Shown here in pieces: positions 8,401 through 16,300 of a stretch of 39,690 bases of DNA. Made by a program: the position numbers and the translations under genes. The stretch's first letter is position 1. Each line of letters starts with the position of its first letter. The DNA comes from an uncultured Bacteroidia bacterium (GTDB taxonomy: Bacteria > Bacteroidota > Bacteroidia > J057 > CALDDN01): the NCBI GenBank assembly GCA_937936615.1, contig CALDDN010000080.1, positions 1-39,690 of the forward strand. The letters are read 5' to 3'. The notes below the pieces were generated by a model. The model made no database searches and was not told where the DNA came from. It saw only the letters and a list, made by a program, of their open reading frames with translations.

Positions 8401-10046
8401 TCGAGTTCGTATTCAAATGTTTGATTGACATTGAAGTTGCAGGCTTTGCGGACGGCTTCGAGCGATCGGTGAGCTATGTCGGGTGGCAAGTTGTCGGCGA
8501 GCTTGGTGCCCAGAATCTGCTGCGTGGGCATGAGCAGCTCGTCGGTTTCGGTGGCCTTGCATTCGAGGTAGGTACCCTCGTAGTCGATGCGGAAGTAGAG
8601 GTCGGGCAAAGCCCGCAGGATGGTCTGCAGCTCGGTAGTTTTGCTCAGCATCTCGGCGATGGCCAGACACGATTCCGTTACATCGAGTACCAGGCTGGCC
8701 ACGCCGACAGTCTGGCCCTTTTCGTCAAGCAGGGGCGTGTTATACCAGTCGCAGACCACCCGCTGGCCCTCGGCCCGCTGGTTGACGAAGGCGCAGTTGA
8801 TGTTCAGTTCCTGGGCCAGCACCTGTCCGAAAAGCTCGCGGGCCACCGGGCGGTCGTTCTTGCTAAAAAGGGCTTCGATGGCAGACTGACCGATCAGCTG
8901 GTCGGCCGGCCAGCCAAAAGCACGGGCTGCCGATTCGTTGCAGTCGCGCACCCGCAGCTCGGGGTCCAGCTCCAGATAGGCCAAGGGGGTGAGCTGCAAA
9001 TGAACTTTGAGCCGCTGCTCGTTCTGGCGGATAAGCTCGAGGCTGGTCTGTTGCTCGGTGGTGTCGCGCAAGGTCATGAGCCAGCCTATCCGGGAGCCTC
9101 CATCGGCGTGCAAGGGCTTGAGCCGTACCTCGAGCCAGCGTTCGTGTATGCGTAGCTCGCGTCGCTCTTCGCGATCGCCCCACGTTAATCGCTCATTTTC
9201 GAACAGCGTTTCGAGCTTCTCGCCCCAGTGCCGGCCCTGCAGGTCGAGTCGGCTGACTCGCAGCAGGTGTGAGGCTTCCGAATTGATTTCGACGACCCGC
9301 CGGTACGCATCGAAAACGATCAGGCCCAGCTGAAGGTTTTCGAGCAGGGTCTCGCGTCGCAGCGGGATGATGCCCAGTACTCCCCCCCGCTGCAGCTGGT
9401 AAACGTAAAAAGCACCGGTAAAAGCCAGCAAAAACGGCACGGGATCGATCAGTGGCTGCACGAGCCAGTCCGCCAGCTCGACTCCCCAGATGAGTGCCAG
9501 AGCCAGCACCAGCACCAGGGTCTGGCTTCGAAACGAGCTGCCCGACCGTGCGTAGGTCCGCAAGAGCGGGATTCCCCCTACGAGGCTGTGCCCGATGATC
9601 GACGCACGGAATACGTAATAGGGTGTCTGATAGACTACCGAGCTGGTTCCGAGGGCAGCATCGGTGTTCGACCAGCTGAAGACCCACTCGGTCCAGGGGT
9701 TGAGCGCAAACGCCACCGTCCAGAATATCGGGTTGGCCCAGTTGGCCCAAGCCACCCATGGTCGGTGAAACACTCTAGCTTGGCCGATGTACTCGAAGCA
9801 GAAGATGACAAAAAATGATGTGGCATACGCGGCCACTATCCGCCCGTGCAGCAGCGCGGTTTTGCTCATCCAGTCGGAGGCCATCCACTCCAGGTAGTAG
9901 ATGAAAGCCCAGAGGGCCAGCATTGCGGTCGTCAGGCTGAATGCCCGCATGCCAATTGCCTGACGCGACTGCCAGCATTTGAGCGCGATGTATGCATGTT
10001 GTACGCTAGATGCCAGCAGGATCAGGGTGGCCAACGAATGGATCAT
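5499..10046 (-). CDS. Hybrid sensor histidine kinase: 7TM sensor, five PAS, GAF, HisKA, HATPase, two receivers
   Basis: This 1515-aa membrane protein is a hybrid two-component kinase. Residues 1-~220 form seven hydrophobic segments, as in the histidine-kinase N-terminal 7TM family. PAS-like domains follow at about 234-335, 346-460 and 469-586, a GAF domain at about 600-750, and two more PAS at about 766-884 and 888-1006. The HisKA segment has the phospho-acceptor His1033 in MSHEIRTPLNA. The ATPase has an N box (NLVSNAIKFT), G1 (DTGIGIPPE) and G2 (GTGLGLAICKRL), all intact. A first receiver (about 1261-1360) keeps the acidic pair (IVDDQP) but has INYSCW where the phospho-Asp should be and lacks the usual Lys-Pro. 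The last receiver (about 1388-1513) is normal, with Asp1438 in FMDIQMPEMDG. No DNA-binding domain is present and no response regulator is adjacent, so the output partner is unknown. The signal sensed cannot be told. Confidence 0.96.
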   Translation of the reverse strand: MIHSLATLILLASSVQHAYIALKCWQSRQAIGMRAFSLTTAMLALWAFIYYLEWMASDWMSKTALLHGRIVAAYATSFFVIFCFEYIGQARVFHRPWVAWANWANPIFWTVAFALNPWTEWVFSWSNTDAALGTSSVVYQTPYYVFRASIIGHSLVGGIPLLRTYARSGSSFRSQTLVLVLALALIWGVELADWLVQPLIDPVPFLLAFTGAFYVYQLQRGGVLGIIPLRRETLLENLQLGLIVFDAYRRVVEINSEASHLLRVSRLDLQGRHWGEKLETLFENERLTWGDREERRELRIHERWLEVRLKPLHADGGSRIGWLMTLRDTTEQQTSLELIRQNEQRLKVHLQLTPLAYLELDPELRVRDCNESAARAFGWPADQLIGQSAIEALFSKNDRPVARELFGQVLAQELNINCAFVNQRAEGQRVVCDWYNTPLLDEKGQTVGVASLVLDVTESCLAIAEMLSKTTELQTILRALPDLYFRIDYEGTYLECKATETDELLMPTQQILGTKLADNLPPDIAHRSLEAVRKACNFNVNQTFEYELEVKGQTHYYEARISPLNRNECVALVRNISDLKQAQLELITKNEVLDAYSQHLKRIQHISSSSFSKYRHKFAPLFQDFLETGCDIFGMEHGLVSRVQNDTYWIFSAHSSLDFDIGHRFELRDTLCRRVIRTEQPLYLSYPYSRQHLGREDVFAYLSAPIFVGGRIFGTLSFFSTEPYSRDIQSYHFEILELLADLIGKYIALQREEQSRQAAEKELLNSQKRYQGLVEAQSDLILRFSPKLRITFANRAFFECFGLDRATGPYSEPFRRQEQLLAGLIEQQYKHLHAPPHRVEFEQILETPRGDRWFSYEIIALVDELGEASEYQLVLRDLTDRRQAQERIAFQANLLDQVSSAVIALDLKGRINYWNRSAEQLLGWPAEAVLHRPIDSPELPPSFAQLFGRAVGRIQRDFSYEGEALLENRSGQEVPVLASLGLVLGQNQEPVAIVGILVDITERKEAENELLRAKTAAEEATAAKTNFLAVMSHEIRTPLNAVIGLTGLLNQANLTAEQADTIRTIRQSGETLLSLLNNILDFTKIESGKMELSLQPCSLVELVEGVLELMQGQARSQDIRLYALLPDDLPPSLNLDGPKLQQVLLNLVSNAIKFTAEGYVAVSVGWETGEQPTLRFSVRDTGIGIPPERADRLFQVFSQLDSSSKRRYTGTGLGLAICKRLVEMMGGQIGLDAVTGKGAQFSFTLPLPPDTQRPLPDRPWTGQRVWIVDDQPTGRQRWLTQAALLGLEAQAPTRWSMPEGFDQVWINYSCWTEARDRELASQNLPYLVYETPPDERPNDPRWLPTPVRWSAFVAALRRLTQPDSVPAAARPATPTSSIDGSLHDRFPLRILVAEDHPINQKLILLLLQRMGYEPDLAANGREVLEALARQPYDLIFMDIQMPEMDGIEAAQHIIAQEPDPLRRPAIVAMTANAFGSEREHCLRLGFSDYLTKPIRMELVQKAIETIGRQRLAEVG

Positions 10047-10162
10047 CCTTGCACGGAACCGATGTAGTTGTCTTAATTGTCTTGTAAGTTAGTAAAAAGT
10101 TCAACGTTTTTCAATCTGCAGGCAACGGGTCTCCGACCAGTGCCCCCCCTTGATCTTGACCC

Positions 10163-10534
10163 ATGCTTTTTCGACTGTCTGTCTGTTTACTCTGGGCTGC
10201 TGTTGCGGGCTTGGTGGCCTGCGCCTCCGAAAACGAAGAGCAGCTTTTCCCCCCTCCTGCCACCAACGCCTGCGGCGAGGACACCATTACCTATGCCGGT
10301 ACTGTTGCGCCCCTTTTTCAGCGGCAGTGCCTCTCGTGCCACGGCGAGCAGTTTCCCTCGGGCGATGTGCGGCTCGATACCTACGAGCACGTCCGGCAGT
10401 ATGTCGATAACGGCAGGCTCTGGCCTTCGATCGACTACACGGGGCCTTACCCCATGCCCCCGGTGGGGCAGCTTCCTGCCTGCGACCGCGTCCGTATCAA
10501 AGCGTGGATCGACCGCGGAGCACCCAACGACTGA
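10163..10534 (+). CDS. Small c-type cytochrome-like lipoprotein (one CxxCH)
   Basis: The 123-aa product starts with a lipoprotein signal: a basic N-terminus, a hydrophobic core and the lipobox GLVAC with Cys20 as the predicted lipidation site. The mature part has one haem-c motif, CLSCH (residues 56-60), inside VAPLFQRQCLSCHG. It ends with MPPVGQLPACDRVRIKAWID, the pattern of Bacteroidota and Planctomycetes cytochrome-c-like domains, where a Met in a PMPP-type segment may be the distal ligand. The role is probably electron transfer or haem binding at the outer face of a membrane. No redox partner is adjacent. It is divergent from the kinase (116 bp) and convergent with gldF (27 bp). The ATG at 10163 fits the signal peptide directly; other frames over this stretch look non-coding. 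Confidence 0.85.
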   Translation: MLFRLSVCLLWAAVAGLVACASENEEQLFPPPATNACGEDTITYAGTVAPLFQRQCLSCHGEQFPSGDVRLDTYEHVRQYVDNGRLWPSIDYTGPYPMPPVGQLPACDRVRIKAWIDRGAPND

Positions 10535-10545
10535 AAGTCTCGCGG

Positions 10546-10564
10546 TGAACGAGCCGTTCGTTCA
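10546..10564. terminator. Possible bidirectional hairpin between convergent genes
   Basis: A perfect 7-bp inverted repeat (TGAACGA / TCGTTCA, 5-nt loop) lies in the 27-bp gap between the cytochrome gene and gldF and overlaps the gldF stop. It has no T tract on either strand, so terminator function is only a guess from its position. Confidence 0.3.
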
Positions 10565-11296
10565 GGTTCGGCGCAGCGTCAGGGCCAGCTGGCTGTAGGC
10601 CAGAAAAAGGCCGATCACGCTCAGGAAATAGACCACATCGCGGGTGTCGACCACGCCACGGCTGATGCTGCGGTAGTGCTCCTGCAGGCCAATGAGCAGG
10701 AGCACTTCGTTGATCGAACCGAAGACCGGCAGTTCGGCCAGCAAATCGAAGCCGGCGTAGAGAAAAAAGCACAGGAAGACCCCCAGCACAAAAGCCACGA
10801 TCTGGTTGTCGGTGAGCGTGGAGGCGAAGAGACCGATGGCGGCGAACACCGCCCCGATTCCAATGAGGCCGAGATAGGCTCCAATAATAGCTCCTGTATC
10901 GACCCCGCCGGTGGGCTGGGCCAGGTAGTAGACCGAAGCGAAGAACAGCAGCGTGGGCAGCACCGATACTAGTACCAGAAACACAGCTGCCGCATACTTG
11001 CCTGCCAGAATTTGCCACGAGCGCACAGGCCGGGTAACGAGCCATTCCCAGGTTCCGCTGCGGAATTCCTCCGAAAAGGCCCGCATCGTGATGGCGGGAA
11101 TGAGCAGCAGCATGAACCAGGGACCAAAGGCAAAGAGCGCGTCGAGCGTGGCCGCACCCGTGTCGAGGATATTGCCCGGAAAAATCCAGAAAAATAATCC
11201 TACACCTACTAGAAACACCCCCACTACCAGGTAGGCGACCAGTGAGTTGAAAAACGCGGCCACTTCGCGCTGAAAAAGAGCCAGCAGGGCATCCAT
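10562..11296 (-). CDS. gldF: GldF-type ABC transporter permease (gliding motility/T9SS lineage)
   Basis: This 244-aa integral membrane protein matches GldF, the permease of the GldFG(A) ABC transporter linked genetically to gliding motility in Flavobacterium-type bacteria. The match rests on characteristic stretches: the N-terminal REVAAFFNSLVAYLVV, then LLLIPAITMRAFSEEFRSGTWEWL, and the transmembrane DNQIVAFVLGVFLCFFLYAGFD. About six membrane segments are visible, as for ABC-2 permeases. I chose the ATG at 11294-11296; two codons upstream there is only a TTG. A perfect -7 element about 20 bp upstream gives a short leader. gldG normally follows gldF, but here the next gene downstream is a convergent cytochrome, so the usual pair is broken in this window. 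A generic ABC-2 permease is the alternative, but the motif match is specific. Confidence 0.9.
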   Translation of the reverse strand: MDALLALFQREVAAFFNSLVAYLVVGVFLVGVGLFFWIFPGNILDTGAATLDALFAFGPWFMLLLIPAITMRAFSEEFRSGTWEWLVTRPVRSWQILAGKYAAAVFLVLVSVLPTLLFFASVYYLAQPTGGVDTGAIIGAYLGLIGIGAVFAAIGLFASTLTDNQIVAFVLGVFLCFFLYAGFDLLAELPVFGSINEVLLLIGLQEHYRSISRGVVDTRDVVYFLSVIGLFLAYSQLALTLRRT

Positions 11297-11317
11297 GCAC
11301 AACAGGGATCAGGCGTG

Positions 11318-11325
11318 CAAAGATA
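11318..11325 (-). promoter_or_regulatory. Bacteroidota -7 promoter element upstream of gldF
   Basis: Read on the minus strand this is TATCTTTG, an exact match to TAnnTTTG, followed by CA as is common. Transcription would start about 7-8 nt further on, giving a leader of roughly 15 nt to the gldF ATG. I see no clear -33 TTTG at the usual distance upstream. Confidence 0.65.
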
Positions 11326-11394
11326 GGGGCCATTTCGCACCCCGCGGGGCTTTGATTTCGGATCGGTTTCTTGCTGCCCTTGACCGTTGTGTTT

Positions 11395-11505
11395 AATTCA
11401 AGGCTTCAAAAGATCATTTTTTAGTTTTTTTATTTTATTTAAATAACTTTTTAATTATAATATTTTATTAAAATTTTTTAATTTAAATTTTTATTTTTAA
11501 ATCAG
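11395..11505. other. AT-rich stretch upstream of the GNAT-like gene
   Basis: About 110 bp consist almost only of A and T, with several T and A runs, in a GC-rich neighbourhood. It lies between the divergent gldF and GNAT-like genes and probably contains the plus-strand promoter. I find no exact TAnnTTTG on the plus strand. Curved or easily melted DNA is likely; no gene is visible. Confidence 0.5.
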
Positions 11506-11559
11506 GCTGTTATGCGGGCTGATTGGTTTCTCGGTGAAAGTCGCATAACTTGGCAGGCT

Positions 11560-12753
11560 ATGGCCTATCGACTTGTTGAGGTGCAGAACAGACGCACGGA
11601 ACAGCTCTTTCTCGATTGTGCCCGTCGCCTCTACGCCGAGGATCCGCACTGGGTCTGCCCGCTCGATCTGGAGATTCGGGCGGTATTCGATCCGCGGAAG
11701 AATCCGCTGTTTGCGCGGGGCGAAGCCTGCCGCTGGGTGCTGGTCGACGGTGCGGGGCAGCCTGCCGGACGGATTGCGGCCTTTATCCATGGGGCACGTG
11801 CCCACCAGTTCGAGCAGCCTACGGGGGGTATCGGTTTTTTCGAGTGCGTGATCGACCCCGTGGCTGCGGGTCAGCTTTTCGATGTGGCTCGCCACTGGCT
11901 GGCGGCCCGAGGCATGGAGGCCATGGATGGCCCCATCAACTTTGGCGAGAACGACCGCTTCTGGGGGCTGCTTACCGAGGGATTCTGTCAGCCATTTTAT
12001 GGCATGCCCTACAACCCGCCGGCCTATGTGGATTTGTTTGAGGGTTATGGCTTCCGGCCTTATTTCCGGCAGCACACCCGCCGACTGGACCTGACGCAGC
12101 CGCCGCCCGAACGCTTTCGAAAAATTGGCGAGTGGGTGCACAACAAGGAGGGGGTTCGCTTCGAGTGCCTGCGGCGGGCGCGGATGGCCCGCTATGGCCG
12201 CGATTTTCTGACCATATATAATGATGCCTGGCAGGACCACCCGCAGTTTGTACCCATGACCGAGGCGCAGCTCGAGGCGATGCTGGCTCAATTAAAGGAG
12301 ATTCTGGTCGAGGAGCTGTGCATTTTCGCCTATGTGCGCGATGTGCCGGCGGCGTTTTTGATTGCACTGCCGGATTTGAACCAGATTTTCAAGCCTTATC
12401 GGGGCCGTTTGGGTTTCCGGGGGATGGTGGAGTTTTTGTGGAGGCGGCGCAATCAGTTTGCTTGGTACCGGCGGCGGGGTCTTCTGACGCGGGCACGGGC
12501 GGTGATCATGGGGGTTCGGCCTGCGTTTCAACGTTACGGGCTGGAGGCGGGCATGACGATTCTAACCTACGGCGACGTACAGGCAATGGGCTTTCGGGAG
12601 GTGGAACTGAGCTGGGTGGGCGATTTCAACCCCGCAATGGAAGCTACGCTCGAGGCTACGGGTGCGCCTCCGGGGCCCAGTTACATCACGTATCGCAAGC
12701 TTTTTTCGGATGCCAGCCTGGCCCAGCAGGTGCGGCCCATCCGGCGGGCCTAG
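11560..12753 (+). CDS. GNAT-fold (YghO-like) putative acyltransferase
   Basis: The 397-aa product belongs to a two-part GNAT-like family, common in Bacteroidota and resembling E. coli YghO, whose substrate is unknown. Characteristic segments are RRLYAEDPHWVCPL near the start, DPRKNPLF, GRIAAFI, the GGIGFFECV strand, MDGPINFGENDRFWGLL, and a C-terminal acyl-CoA-type segment: VRPAFQRYGLEAGM followed by VELSWVGDFNPAM. In GNAT proteins the segment corresponding to RYGLEAGM contacts the CoA pyrophosphate, which is an inference here. I prefer the ATG at 11560 because MAYRLVEVQNRR begins at the conserved region. An in-frame ATG at 11512 would add 16 residues and cannot be excluded. No signal peptide is seen, so it is probably cytoplasmic. 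It appears monocistronic. Confidence 0.75.
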   Translation: MAYRLVEVQNRRTEQLFLDCARRLYAEDPHWVCPLDLEIRAVFDPRKNPLFARGEACRWVLVDGAGQPAGRIAAFIHGARAHQFEQPTGGIGFFECVIDPVAAGQLFDVARHWLAARGMEAMDGPINFGENDRFWGLLTEGFCQPFYGMPYNPPAYVDLFEGYGFRPYFRQHTRRLDLTQPPPERFRKIGEWVHNKEGVRFECLRRARMARYGRDFLTIYNDAWQDHPQFVPMTEAQLEAMLAQLKEILVEELCIFAYVRDVPAAFLIALPDLNQIFKPYRGRLGFRGMVEFLWRRRNQFAWYRRRGLLTRARAVIMGVRPAFQRYGLEAGMTILTYGDVQAMGFREVELSWVGDFNPAMEATLEATGAPPGPSYITYRKLFSDASLAQQVRPIRRA

Positions 12754-13351
12754 CCTGCGGGTCGATACGAAGATCAGTTACGAATGGATGAGGGGCGATG
12801 TTGCATCAAATTGGCTTAAGCTTTGCCGATTGTGCGAACAGCTAATTTTCGTAAGTTTGCAGCACGTATGCCAATGAGTGTACTACGCTCAATGAAAGTG
12901 TTTACCCGGGGCTCTGAAAAGTCTGTGCTGAGTACCAGTCGGCACGCGGCAAGGTATGTGTGGCTGCAAGCAAAGGGGTGCTGCTGGGTTTCTGCTTTCG
13001 TTCTGGCAGGCTCTGCTTCGTGCGTTGATTTACCTTTAGTATACAGTTGCGACGGACGCAAGTCCAGTGGCGGGCTCTTCGGGAGCCTGGGCGATCCTTC
13101 ACGTTCTGCAGGAGCGGGGGAGGGTGTTGTTTTGCGGTGCAGCCGGCCTGTGCAAGCCCAAAGGCGTGCCGGGTTGATGTCTGTTGTGCCGACGTTGCGT
13201 ACTCAATCGATTCTGATGACTGTCCGTTAACTGCGGATGCTGAACCGTAAAATGCTAAAACCAACCAGTAAGCTTGAAATCCTTTCGACCTTTGCAGGTT
13301 AACTCATCCCACGTATTAAAAAATCACTCACACATTTTTTTTCCGTTTCCT
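12754..13351 (+). other. 598-bp gap: candidate structured leader or non-coding RNA
   Basis: No protein gene is convincing here. Frames of 135 aa (plus strand) and 120 aa (minus strand) overlap and neither looks like a protein. Downstream of the promoter at 12829-12859 several short hairpins are visible. One is GGAC-GCAA-GTCC at 13054-13065, with a GNRA-type loop. Another is a 7-bp stem CGGGCTC/GAGCCTG around TTCGG at 13071-13089. A third is CCGGC/GCCGG at 13043+100 to 13072+100, that is 13143-13172, enclosing GCC-CAAA-GGC. It does not show tmRNA, RNase P or SRP RNA signatures. No terminator was found before 13352, which favours a long 5' leader over an independent RNA. Confidence 0.4.
12829..12859 (+). 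promoter_or_regulatory. Strong Bacteroidota-type promoter (ATTG-N19-TAAGTTTG)
   Basis: TAAGTTTG at 12852-12859 matches the TAnnTTTG element exactly and is followed by CA. ATTG at 12829-12832 sits 19 nt upstream, at the usual spacing for the -33 TTTG. The start site would be near 12866. No convincing gene begins until 13352, so it most likely drives a long leader of the beta-helix protein or a separate RNA. Confidence 0.7.
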
Positions 13352-16300
13352 ATGCAGAGAAGTATTCCTAAACTCACAAAAATGACGGCGCATGTGGCCC
13401 TCCGGCTGGTGTGCCTGTTGTTCTTGTTGAGCGGAGTCGCGCATGCCACGGTCTTTACCCGCTACATCAATGCGGGCACGGGTAACGATGCCTTCAATGG
13501 CCAGACCCCGACCACGGCATACCGGACGATCCAGTTCGCAGTGAACAACCCCCCGAGCAACATTCGGAACGGGGACACACTCATTCTGGACATCGCCGCC
13601 GGCTTCTACAACCAGAACGTGGTCGTGCCCACCGGCTGGCCCAGTCAGCAGCTCTCCTGCGCCGTGTGCCCGGGCGGGGTCAAGCTGATCCTCAAAGGCC
13701 CGTACGTACTGTACAACGGCGTTCGCTTCATCCCGACCAGCCCGGTTACAGCTACTAACCTGCGCGACCCCAACAACGAGGCTGAAATTCAGCAGGTTTC
13801 GGGTGATGCCGGCATCACCATCGGCGAAGGTGTAGACATCGAGATCATGGGCCTGCGCATTCGCAACACCAACAACCAAGCCATCCGCTACGACGGCGGC
13901 GATGTTGATCAGGCGTACACCTGCTCGGTGCAGTTCCCCGAGTTTGTGCCTTCTGATCCCAACCGCCGCTACCCCAGCCGCATCCGCATCCGCCACAACA
14001 TCATCGAAACGGTGGGTACGACCTTCGGTAACACTGCCGACGATGGTATTGTAGGTATTTACAACAACGTAGACCGTGCCACAGGCGGCTGCCAGATTCA
14101 ACGCGCCGAAACGATCATCGAGGACAACCTCGTGCGCAACGTCGTTGGTAACGATCTCGCTAACCGCCCGCTGCTGAGTGCCGGCCTGGTGCTTCAAAAC
14201 GTGGACGGTACCGTACGTATTCAAGGCAACGCCATTCTGGGGGCCAACGCCAACCGCGCCGGCCTGCCTACCATGACGGTCGGTATCCGCCTCTTCGGGG
14301 TTCGGGGTACGGTCAACAATCGCGTAAACAATCGCGTAATTGTGCGCAAAAACCTTGTAACGAATGCCATCCAGTCGGGTATCCAAATCCTGAGCGACGA
14401 CATCTTGGACGCTGCCAACAACCCGATCGAAACGCTGACCTCGCGCTGGATTGATGTGGTTCACAACAGCCTTGCCGGCAACAACACTTCGGGAGGTACC
14501 GACTTTGGTGGCGTGGAAGTAAACATCAGCAGCGACAGGGCCGACCTGCCTAACGCGGAGATCAACGTAAGCAACAACGTATTCAACGCCAACAACGTAT
14601 CGGGTCTGGTCTACACGGGCGACACGCCCTTCGACCTGCGTAACTTCCGTGCGATCCATAACATCTTCATTGGTAACCGCACGGCCGGTATCCGCAATAA
14701 CAATGCAAATATCTTTTCGCCACAGATCAGCCGAGTCGATGCTGGTGGTAACTGGTGGGGTGACGAGCGTGGACCGCATCACCTCGATGCAGGCGGTGCT
14801 GCACCACTCTTTTCGTATAATTCGGCTCCGGGCAACCAAGAGCTTCGCTTTGGCAATACTATTCAAGAGCTGAGCATCTTCTACAGCCCTTGGTTGCGTG
14901 GCAAGGGCCCCAACGGCAGCCAAAGCCCTGACGACATCCTTGACGATGTAACTGCTCCCTACGATACTGCTTCTTGGGGTTTCAACAACACGACGCCCAA
15001 GACTTACATCGTCAAGGAATTGCTTCGTTCGCTGGCAGAAACCGACCTAAGTCCGGAAAACCACTCGATTGTCCCGGACATGAACCCGATTCCTCCTGTC
15101 AGTGGCCCCGGTGTCGAAGGCTACATCAGCAAAGGAGTGGCACTGTCGAAAGACAACGATACGCTGCAGGTGCTGGCCGGTACCTACCAAGACCTGGTCA
15201 CGATCAACAAGTCGCTGACGATCCGCGGCCCGCAGGCCGATGTGAGCGCAAGCTGCAGCTCGACGCGTGACGTAAATGTACCTAACGCCAATCGCATCAA
15301 CAAAGAAGCCAAGGTTGTTAAAGGCCGCTTCTTAGGCAACCCGACGCAGAACTCGAACCAGCCCGGCCCATTGTTCACGATCCTGAACAAAAAAGCTACG
15401 ATCGAGGGGCTGACTTTCTATGTCTACCAGTCGCAAGCGATCAGTAATGCTCAAGAGCCTACGAGCCAGGAAATCATCATCCGCAACAATATCATCCGGA
15501 CGATGAATGTACCGGGCAACGGTAACTCGGTATCAGGCCCTGGCAACATCTTCACGGGTGGTGCTTTTGTTACGATTGAAAATCACACGGCTCCACTGAC
15601 CATCGAAGGCAACAAGTTCGAGAACATCATCGGACGCTTCGCTTACACGGAGCAATTTGCCAGCTCGGCCGCCATTTCGCTCGAGAACTGCGACCGCTCG
15701 ACTTGGGTTCGCAACAACTACATCGAAGGCGACCCTACCGTTATCGAATACGATGTGCCCAGCAGTGCCCCCATCCGCCTGCCGCTCAGCTACGGTATAG
15801 CTGTGATCGGCTGCCGTCCTTCGGGTGCCGACAGCCTCTGGATTACGAGCAACTACATTTACCGCTCCGACAACTCGGCTATTTTCATCACCGACCGGGG
15901 CATAACGAACCGCAATGTCAACAACATCGTGGTTCGCCGCAATACCATCGACCAATCCAACCTCTCGACGTTCCATGCGGGGCAGAATGCTGTCCTTGGC
16001 TTGCCCTTGCCGGTTCCCAATGATGTGGAAGGTGCTATCACGCTCTTCCTCGACAACAACCAGTCGAACAATATTCTGGTGTCGTACAACCACATCAAGA
16101 ATGCACGTAACGCGGCTGTCTTCCTGCGCGAAGACCCGAATGTATTGGGTAACTTCAACACGCCGTCGAATCTGAAAATCAACTACAACCTGTTCCACTT
16201 GGAACAGCCTTTTACGGCGACGACGCTCACGGTTAATGCTCATCCCAGCTTCCTCCAATACACCTATGCCAACACAGCAACTGATGCCGGTCTGATCTGT

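Noticed and set aside
10077-10598. 173-aa and 86-aa (10150-10410) frames overlapping the cytochrome-like gene
   Set aside because: Only the 123-aa frame has a lipobox and CxxCH; the others are shadows.
12823-13230. 135-aa plus-strand and 120-aa minus-strand (12902-13264) frames upstream of the beta-helix gene
   Set aside because: They overlap, and the first starts upstream of the predicted transcription start. A later ATG at 12868 would follow the promoter, but the sequence lacks protein-like character; a weak GSASC lipobox-like string sits too far from the N-terminus.
12866-13273. tmRNA, RNase P RNA or SRP RNA in the long gap
   Set aside because: The conserved signatures of these RNAs were looked for by eye and not found.
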